DNA of 38,195 bases from Atopobiaceae bacterium (GTDB taxonomy: Bacteria; Actinomycetota; Coriobacteriia; Coriobacteriales; Atopobiaceae): positions 1 to 38,195 of the forward strand of contig JAFWKQ010000093.1 in assembly GCA_017545665.1 (NCBI GenBank), in the 5' to 3' direction. The notes under the pieces were generated by a model. It was not told where the DNA came from. It saw only the letters and a list, made by a program, of their open reading frames with translations, and did no database searches. Made by a program: the position numbers and the translations under genes. Positions within the stretch are counted from its first letter, which is position 1. Each line of letters begins with the position of its first letter. This document shows positions 33,074 to 38,195 of this stretch, in pieces.

Positions 33074-34396
33074 TCATGCCCCAAGGCATCGTATGGGAAG
33101 CACATACTCGCAGTCGCCCACCTCGCGCGCGAACTCGGAGATGCCAACGACGACGGCAACGAACTCCGGCGGTCGCATGCGTGACGCCGGGTTTGCCGTG
33201 AGCTTCCGTTTGAGCCTGCGGAGGGTGGCCAGACCCTCGTTCGCCTTCTCCTCCGACGTCTTTACCTCGATGGCAGCCCATCGGCCGTCCGACAGCTCGA
33301 TGATGGCGTCGACCTCCAGGCCGGAGTCGTCGCGGTAGTAGCGCACCGGAATGGTTCCGATGTCTGGCAGGGCTCGTGCGTAGACTTGCAAGTCACGCAC
33401 GGCGAGGTTCTCGAACGCGAGGCCGAAGGTCTGCCAGTCGCCGAGAAGGGAGTCGGGACCCATGCCCAGCAATGCGACCGCCAGGGAAGGGTCGGCGAGA
33501 TACCGCTTGGGCTTCACCGCGAGCCTCTTGGGCGAGCGAGCTGGCGGCACCCATCCGTGCAGCTCGTCGTACAGGTAGAGGCTCCTCAGCGCGGCGAGGT
33601 AGTCGGCTATCGTGTCGTCCGACGACGCGCCGAGGGGTTCCTCCTCGCTCCCGTACATGTCTTTGACGAGCGTCTTGTACGTGACGGACTGCCCGAGGTT
33701 GCGCGCCAGCGACACCGCCAGGCGCTCTGCGGTCTGCGGCCTCTTGCGCATGCGTGGCATGCTCTCCTCCCAGGTGGAGGCGAGGTAGCCACGGGAGACG
33801 ATGAGCGCGTCGGCCGCGGACAGGTCGATGGCCTCCGGCCAGCCTCCCCGGCAGCAGAGCTCGGCAAGCGCTCGCGCGCCGCCGCACTCCACCTGGCATG
33901 GAGCGAACTCGCCGCGGAACAGCCCCGCAAGCGATACCTCGGCCGTGGAGTCCTCCGACTCCGAGAGCGTCATGGGGGCCATGTGGATGCGTCCGATCCT
34001 GCCAGCGCCACTGTGGCGCGCTTCGGCGTCCCATTGCTTCTCTCCCTCTGCTAGTGGCGTCGACGAACCGGTGAGGATGAACGCCCCTCGCATGCCGCGT
34101 TTTGCGTCGACCGCGTGGCGCACGGCGTTCCATATGCCCGGCGCTCTCTGCCACTCGTCGATTACGTGTGGCCGTTCCCCTTCGAGCATGAGGGTTGGGT
34201 CCGCACGAGCCAACGAGGTATTGCTCCCTACGTCAACATACGTCACACTCGAGGCGTGGGCGAGCGAGCTCCATGTTTTGCCACACCACTTGGGTCCTGC
34301 CACCTCGACGGCTCCGAAGACCCTAAGATACCTCTCGATCTGGGCATCGGCTATTCGTGGCAGATAGCCCTCTGGTGTAAGCGAACCTCTCTCCAT
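33074..34396 (-). CDS. DUF4143 / AAA_14 ATPase with C-terminal nuclease-like domain
   Basis: A 440-residue member of a widespread family of stand-alone ATPases. Seen: 'YLRVFGAVEVAGPKWCGKTWSS' (Walker A, GxxxxGKT), 'PHVIDEWQRAPGIWNAVRHAVD' (Walker B region), 'GAFILTGSST' (sensor 1) and, C-terminally, the DUF4143 part with 'YYRDDSGLEVDAIIEL' and 'WAAIEVK', a PD-(D/E)XK-like Asp ... Glu-x-Lys arrangement. The role of these proteins is unknown; they are common in mobile or variable regions. The start at 34396 is preferred over 34402 because it places GAGG 6 nt upstream. Three phased repeats cover its promoter. Confidence 0.85.
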   Translation of the reverse strand: MERGSLTPEGYLPRIADAQIERYLRVFGAVEVAGPKWCGKTWSSLAHASSVTYVDVGSNTSLARADPTLMLEGERPHVIDEWQRAPGIWNAVRHAVDAKRGMRGAFILTGSSTPLAEGEKQWDAEARHSGAGRIGRIHMAPMTLSESEDSTAEVSLAGLFRGEFAPCQVECGGARALAELCCRGGWPEAIDLSAADALIVSRGYLASTWEESMPRMRKRPQTAERLAVSLARNLGQSVTYKTLVKDMYGSEEEPLGASSDDTIADYLAALRSLYLYDELHGWVPPARSPKRLAVKPKRYLADPSLAVALLGMGPDSLLGDWQTFGLAFENLAVRDLQVYARALPDIGTIPVRYYRDDSGLEVDAIIELSDGRWAAIEVKTSEEKANEGLATLRRLKRKLTANPASRMRPPEFVAVVVGISEFAREVGDCEYVLPIRCLGA

Positions 34397-34430
34397 GCGC
34401 ATCCTCGCAAATCGAATAGAGCTTTCCGTT

Positions 34431-34497
34431 GATTATACCGTGAATTCCGAATTATTCATTCGGTAAATTCCGAACTTTCAATACGGTAAATTCCGAA
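34431..34497 (-). promoter_or_regulatory. Promoter of the DUF4143 gene with three 23-bp-phased repeats
   Basis: On the minus strand TATAAT (complement of 34431-34436) is a consensus -10 box, with a poor -35. Upstream of it three repeats start at exact 23-bp intervals: CCGTGAATTCCGAA (34438), CGGTAAATTCCGAA (34461) and CGGTAAATTCCGAA (34484). They cover the -35 region, so they are likely protein-binding sites for repression or activation. Confidence 0.75.
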
Positions 34498-34512
34498 TCG
34501 GAGTATATTGTA

Positions 34513-34839
34513 TTGTTGATTCTGGCCACATTATTCCGCGTAGGTTCAGGGCGGCCCTCGCAAGGCGGTGGGCCCGAAGGAACGACGAGACGAGACGACG
34601 AGAGTCTGAGCATCGACGATCTCGACGGGGCCGCAGGCGGCTACGTTTACGATACCGGCGAGTCAGTCGAGGTCATCGACAATGAGAGGAACGTCGAAGA
34701 GAGCTTTGCTTACAACAAAAAATCGTTGACAAGCCAAAGGCTTAGGCGCTTGGATGCACACGCGAGTGCGATAAGGCATGGGTTGAGCAACCAAGTGATC
34801 GACTCAAAGCAGCTCGGGGACCTGCACGGCGGGCAGTAG
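34513..34839 (+). pseudogene. Remnant of a double-glycine leader peptide gene (RiPP/bacteriocin-like precursor)
   Basis: The frame opens only with a TTG at 34513 and has no ATG or ribosome site. After a Gly/Arg-rich stretch it reads 'ESLSIDDLDGAAGGYVYDTG', the pattern of a Nif11-like or C39-type leader: L-S-x-x-D/E-L-D-x-x-A-G-G. Then comes 'SVEVIDNERNVEESFAYN', resembling small Coriobacteriia peptides of the form '...AGGYIF...YEVIDDN...', and a basic tail. The usual N-terminal part of the leader is missing, so this looks truncated. No modification enzyme or C39 exporter is in the window. Confidence 0.4.
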
Positions 34840-34991
34840 CCAAGTGGGGGCCTGCGGGCCGGTCCCAATCGGATGAACGAACCCCGCTTGCGGGAAAGGA
34901 TTTTGGAGTCCCAGCAGTTGGTCCCCAACCGTTATGCGGAGAGGGGCTAGTTGTTTTGACGCACCGTCTTCCATCGCCATTGCCTACGGAC

Positions 34992-35041
34992 GGTGCCTTA
35001 CAAGCACAAGGTCACTGGTTCGAACCCAGTATCGCCCACCA
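34992..35041 (+). repeat. Partial tRNA-Val (3' 50 nt), probable attachment-site copy
   Basis: The anticodon arm, variable loop, T arm, 3' acceptor strand and CCA of tRNA-Val are present, but nothing before position 27 of the tRNA. 44 of 50 bases match 32170-32219; the first 24 are identical and all six differences fall in or beside the T stem, where this copy pairs perfectly. The matching terminator 12 bp downstream suggests that this is the original chromosomal 3' half displaced by integration. Confidence 0.85.
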
Positions 35042-35052
35042 TACACGACTTG

Positions 35053-35088
35053 TGCGAACTTTCTGCGTTTGAGGAGGTTCGCATTTTT
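35053..35088 (+). terminator. Terminator after the partial tRNA
   Basis: TGCGAAC (35053-35059) pairs with GTTCGCA (35077-35083), followed by TTTTT. The 17-nt loop is fairly long. It stands where the tRNA gene's own terminator would be expected. Confidence 0.7.
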
Positions 35089-35176
35089 GCTTTCGGCATC
35101 CCGCCTTTGGGGTATTGGCAAGCCGCGTTTGCTGTAAAATTTGTGGCAAGAATCTACGGCAAATGGGAGGTGTGCC

Positions 35177-35440
35177 ATGCCAGCAATAATGCCGGTCTCA
35201 ACGCTCCGCAGCTACACCGAGGTGCTTGACGGCGTCCAGCCGGGTTCGCCGGTCTTTCTAACAAAGAACGGGCACGGGCGATATGCGATTCTCGATATGG
35301 AGGACTACGACCGCCTCGTAGACGAGCGCACGCTCTTCTCCGAGCTGGAGCGTGGGCGCATGTCCGGTGAGTCCGAGGGATGGGTCTCGTCCTCCGAAGT
35401 GCGCGCTCATTTTGAGCGGCGGGCTCGCGATGGGCGTTGA
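35177..35440 (+). CDS. Phd/YefM-type antitoxin
   Basis: An 87-residue protein. 'VSTLRSYTEVLDGVQPGSPVFLTKNGHGRYAILDMEDYDRL' is the Phd/YefM DNA-binding and dimerisation fold (strand, helix, 'PVFLTKNG', 'AILDMEDY'). The C-terminal segment 'GWVSSSEVRAHFERRARDG' would be the toxin-wrapping tail. GGAGGTG upstream fixes the start at 35177. It overlaps the toxin gene by 11 bp, as expected for a type II pair that represses its own promoter. Confidence 0.88.
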   Translation: MPAIMPVSTLRSYTEVLDGVQPGSPVFLTKNGHGRYAILDMEDYDRLVDERTLFSELERGRMSGESEGWVSSSEVRAHFERRARDGR

Positions 35441-35768
35441 GGTCCTCTACTCCCCAGCAGCACTCCGTGACTTGGATGCCATATGGGAGTGGATCGCCAT
35501 CGAAAAGGAAGAGCCGGGTGGCGCAGACAGGGTCATCGCCGACATCCTTGAGCGCGTTGATGCGCTAGTCGATTTTCCACTTTCTTCGACCCCGCTCGAC
35601 GTACGGTGTAGCATAAGGTCCGATTGGCGATTCGTCGAGAGCCACGGCTATCTCGTCTTCGTGCGGCTCTGCGAGGATCGGCTCTTTGTGGACCGAGTGC
35701 TCAGTGGCAAGAGCGACTATCTGAGAAGGCTCTTTGGTGTCGAAGATGGCAAACGGTACTATCGATAG
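35430..35768 (+). CDS. ParE/RelE-family toxin
   Basis: A 112-residue protein: 'VLYSPAALRDLDAIWEWIA' (first strand and helices of the RelE/ParE fold), 'VDALVDFPLSSTPLD', and 'WRFVESHGYLVFVRLCEDRLFVDRVLSGKSDY', the typical final strands. RelE-type toxins cut ribosome-bound mRNA and ParE-type toxins poison gyrase; sequence alone does not separate the two, though the 'VDRVLSGKSDYLRRLFG' end is ParE-like. It begins inside the antitoxin's last codons. The stretch 35769-35937 after it has no feature I can identify. Confidence 0.85.
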   Translation: MGVEVLYSPAALRDLDAIWEWIAIEKEEPGGADRVIADILERVDALVDFPLSSTPLDVRCSIRSDWRFVESHGYLVFVRLCEDRLFVDRVLSGKSDYLRRLFGVEDGKRYYR

Positions 35769-35967
35769 CCGGGATCGATTGAACCGACTGCCTATTCGAT
35801 GTAGTTCAGCATAAGGTAATGCGTGCACACCAAAAAACAGCAGGCACGGAGTACGCCTCCTAAAAAGTGTAAGAATGCGCGCCCGCACAGCAAACCGGTC
35901 GGCCTGCGGGAGCGTCTAATACGCGCGGTCACGCAGCCTGTCGAGCTCGTGGTGGATCAATCGCGGA

Positions 35968-36375
35968 GTGACCCTCAAGGCAAGCGAACTGGACGAGGCG
36001 ATGGTCTCCTACGACACCGGCGTGCGCTACCTCGCGCCCACTGGCATCGAGGACGGGCTCGTGCGCGATGACCTGCCCTTCCTCTCGGAGCTCACTCCCA
36101 AGCTTCAGAAACATGCACTCAGGAGTGGTGATCTCCTCATCAGCAGGATCGGCCAGCCCTACCGCATAGCCGTCGCTGACGTACCCGAGGGCACGACCAT
36201 AGTTCCGAGCTCGAACATATTCGTGGTGCGGGTGGACCCGGAAGACATCGACTCCTACTACCTCGCAGCGTTCCTACAGAGCTCGCGGGGCAGGCTTCGA
36301 CTAGGACTGGTTCGAGTATCGCCTCGACTACGAGAAGCTGGACAGGCGCTCAATTGGGTGCCTTCGCAACTCTAG
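35968..36375 (+). pseudogene. Fragment of a type I restriction specificity-like domain
   Basis: No ATG; the frame opens with GTG at 35968 and family-like text is visible from about 35938 ('WWINRGVTLKASELDEAMVSYDTG'). 'LQKHALRSGDLLISRIGQPYRIAVADVPEGTTIVPSSNIFVVRVDP' and 'DSYYLAAFLQSSRGR' are typical of S-subunit or N6-methylase target-recognition domains. Similarity stops near 36300; the remaining residues read as out-of-frame text of the next fragment. It is a truncated piece, not a working gene. Confidence 0.65.
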
Positions 36376-36574
36376 CTACAGTGCGGTCATCGTTGGGCCC
36401 ATGCACCACAGCGTTGAGGGAAGGGGCGACGCATCGAGCGCGATCCAGCGCATGAAGAAGCATCCGGAGTCCTACCCTCCCGTCATCGAGGACCGTGACT
36501 CGAACGGGCTCAAGATAACCAACAACAGCTTCAAGGAGGCGCTGAGGGAGCTCGACGAGCTGTTCGCCGCCTGA
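36305..36574 (+). pseudogene. Unidentified gene fragment without a start
   Basis: From just after a TAG (36302-36304) an open frame of 89 codons runs to TGA at 36572. It reads like real protein: 'DWFEYRLDYEKLDRRSIG', 'YSAVIVGPMHHSVEGRGDASS', 'IQRMKKHPESYPPVIEDRD', 'NGLKITNNSFKEALRELDEL'. It has no start codon at its upstream edge and begins exactly where the previous fragment loses similarity, so two broken genes are joined here. I do not recognise the family. Confidence 0.5.
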
Positions 36575-36654
36575 CGGGGTCAGGACGTGGGAATGAAGGG
36601 GTAGAGGTGCTACCCTCGACATGGAATATCTAAGCATCGGAAGGAAGCGCTTAC

Positions 36655-37712
36655 ATGGATACAAGCTATTGGGTCGAGGAGACCGAGGACATAACCTACG
36701 AGGCAAACAGGATCTGGGCCATTCCAACGTGCTGCGCGGCGTCTACATGCCCGACAAGTACGGCGACGTGATAATTCCCATGACGGTGCTGCGGCGCCTG
36801 GAGTGCACGCTCGAGCCGACCAAGGACAAGGTTCTGGCCGCATACAGGGCAGACCCCGACCGCGCGCCGAAGGCCCTCTGCCGCGACGCCACGGAGATAC
36901 GCCATCCCATGCGCAAGAACCAGGGCGAGAAGCGCTACGAGCTCACGAGGGCCGACCGCGAGGAGATCGTGCGCTTGTACTCGGATTTCGACGACTCCGA
37001 CCCGCGCGTGAAGGTATTCGACTACCGCGAGTTCGAGTACCGTGAGTACACGGTCATCCAGCCCATGAGGCGCAATTACGCGCTCTCAGAGGAGCGCCTG
37101 GAGGTGATGCTCGAGGGCAGGACGCTCAACGCCGTGTGGGACGAGGAGACCATAGAGAGGCTGCAGGCAAAGGACGAGCTCAAGCCGTCCGAGGAGAAGA
37201 GGCTCAAGCGGCTCATGGGCGGTAAGCCGGCCTATGACGCTATCGTGGGCGCCTTGCGGGCGCACGTCTCGGACGAGGCCTACGACACGCCGGAGGCGTT
37301 CGACGCGGTGCTCAGGCACGCTCTGGCAGGGTGCGATGTGACGGCCGCCCTGCGTGCCAAGATCGCCGCGGCGCTCTCGGAGCGCGACGAGGACGCCCCG
37401 ATTCAGAAGGACCGTCGCGGCAACGTCATCTACGACGGCGACACGAAGGATACCGAGCGCGTGCCGATGCTCGTGGACGTAGACGAGTACATGGAGCGCG
37501 AGGTTCACCCCTACGTCAAGGACGCGCACGTGACTTTCGACGAGGATTTGACGAAGAAAAAGCCCGTCATAAAGACGGGCGCCGAGATACCGTTCACGCG
37601 CTACTTCTACAAGTACCAGGAGCCCGAGGAGCCCGAGGACGTGCTGGCCGAGGTGCTGGCGCTCGACGCGCAGGCCGACGCAGGCCTCAAGGCACTCATG
37701 GGTGGTGAGTAG
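36655..37712 (+). pseudogene. hsdM: Type I restriction methylase HsdM, frameshifted and missing its catalytic core
   Basis: The true start is ATG 36655 ('MDTSYWVEETEDITYEANR', with GGAAGGAAG upstream). At about 36721-36725 one base, probably a T, is missing and the text continues in another frame as 'SNVLRGVYMPDKYGDVIIPM'. After 'PTKDKVLAAYRADPDRAPKALCRDA' (near 36890) the protein jumps to 'HPMRKNQGEKRYELT', which belongs to the C-terminal third of HsdM. The SAM-binding and NPPF-type catalytic motifs, roughly 250 residues, are absent. The C-terminal part is intact through 'KALMGGE'. It cannot methylate DNA. Confidence 0.88.
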
Positions 37713-37713
37713 C

Positions 37714-37918
37714 GTGAGGGAGATGAAGGACAGCGGGGTCGATTGGATAGGTGCGATACCAGCGAGCTGGGAAACCCGAAAGAACAAGCACATCTTCGAC
37801 ATCTTGAAAAGAATTGCTGGTCGCGAGGGCTATGATATTCTTTCAGTTACTCAGCGAGGGCTCAGAGTCAAGGACATAGATAGTGGTGAGGGCCAGCTCG
37901 CGAAGGACTACTCCGGGT
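37714..37918 (+). pseudogene. hsdS: HsdS N-terminal stub
   Basis: A GTG at 37714, or ATG at 37723, begins 'MREMKDSGVDWIGAIPASW', the opening of many S subunits. Family-like text continues through 'YDILSVTQRGLRVKDI' to 'AKDYSG' near 37917, where it ends abruptly and a DUF1016 fragment begins in another frame. It starts 1 bp after the hsdM stop, in normal operon position. About 68 of ~400 expected residues remain. Confidence 0.75.
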
Positions 37919-37925
37919 TGGCCAG

Positions 37926-38195
37926 ATGTCGAACTACGCAACGGTTCTCACGTCCTTTGAGCTGGGACGCTACATTGTGGAAGAGGAGCAAAACGGCCAA
38001 GACCGCGCCGCTTATGGCGCACACGTACTCGACGTGCTGTCGACATACCTTACCGACAGATTCGGCCGAGGATTCTCGCGCACAAATGTTGCAAGCATGC
38101 GGAAATTCTACCTTGCATTCCGCGATCGTGAGTCAGAGATTGTGCAATCGCCGATTGCACAATTGGGACCAAATGGATCTTCGCAGATCGTGCAA
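37926..38195 (+). CDS. DUF1016 (YhcG-type PD-(D/E)XK nuclease) fragment, cut by window end
   Basis: From the ATG at 37926 the frame is open to the last base (90 codons). 'VLTSFELGRYIVEEEQNG', 'RAAYGAHVLDVLSTYLTDRFGRGFSRTNVASMRKFY' is the N-terminal domain of DUF1016/YhcG proteins, which often sit beside type I restriction genes. The normal N-terminal ~25 residues are missing, replaced by the HsdS stub, so the 5' end is probably broken. The nuclease domain would lie beyond the window. Confidence 0.75.
   Translation, partial: MSNYATVLTSFELGRYIVEEEQNGQDRAAYGAHVLDVLSTYLTDRFGRGFSRTNVASMRKFYLAFRDRESEIVQSPIAQLGPNGSSQIVQ

Noticed and set aside
32917..33159. N-terminal extension of the 32512-32916 hypothetical gene
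   Set aside because: It overlaps the end of the DUF4143 gene on the same strand and reads as Arg/Pro/Ser-rich out-of-frame text.
32220..35041. Integrase gene beside the tRNA
   Set aside because: All frames were read for tyrosine-recombinase (R...H-x-x-R...Y) or serine-recombinase motifs and none was found.

Overview
The window looks like chromosomal DNA from a high-GC Gram-positive anaerobe of the class Coriobacteriia, probably an Olsenella/Atopobium-type member of the Atopobiaceae. This is judged from the protein style (class II GalT after GalK, a two-ferredoxin protein, an LCP protein with a long acidic N-terminal arm, HelD) and not from any database search. Roughly 1-32,140 reads as ordinary chromosome; from a tRNA-Val at 32,145 to the end it becomes an accessory region full of fragments.

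Layout. 1-4,400 (mostly minus strand): a tandem-repeat array overlapping the 3' end of a DEDDh exonuclease, then HelD, a PaaI-type thioesterase and a small conserved protein. 4,680-8,918 (plus): the overlapping galK-galT pair and a DUF2252 protein. 9,003-11,102: groES-groEL with its own promoter. 11,103-12,550: a long hairpin, tandem hairpin repeats and an Rpn-type nuclease. 12,575-14,910: a secreted HExxH metalloprotease broken by an in-frame TAG and a 1-nt deletion. 14,968-17,364: a double 2[4Fe-4S] protein and YchF. 17,365-17,755: repeat-dense spacer with a 13-codon ORF and a terminator. 17,756-22,798: a DUF4160 gene pair, a zinc-ribbon/coiled-coil protein, convergent SPFH protein and an LCP cell-wall protein. 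22,896-26,324: a polar amino-acid ABC operon (binding lipoprotein, two permeases, ATPase) with a 35-bp-stem hairpin between the first two genes. 26,448-31,704: two paralogous TPR-like genes, a pentapeptide-repeat protein, MurE and a lipoprotein.

Accessory end. The tRNA-Val at 32,145-32,219 has a partner: its 3' 50 nt recur at 34,992-35,041, each copy followed by its own terminator. Between them lie a hypothetical gene, a DUF4143 ATPase with three 23-bp-phased repeats at its promoter, and a remnant of a double-glycine-leader peptide. No integrase is visible. Beyond lie a Phd/ParE-type toxin-antitoxin pair and debris of type I restriction-modification genes: an S-like fragment, an unidentified fragment, hsdM with a frameshift and a lost catalytic core, an hsdS stub, and a DUF1016 nuclease fragment running off the window.

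The most distinctive theme is intergenic structure. Short GGGGAC-type palindromes (REP-like) occur at several gene ends, including in the groES-groEL and binding-protein/permease gaps, where they could set unequal expression. Two longer perfect hairpins (27- and 37-bp arms) both have 32-nt loops. The first exonuclease gene has its last codons and its end hairpin repeated in tandem. These observations are direct reads of the sequence; their functions are inference.
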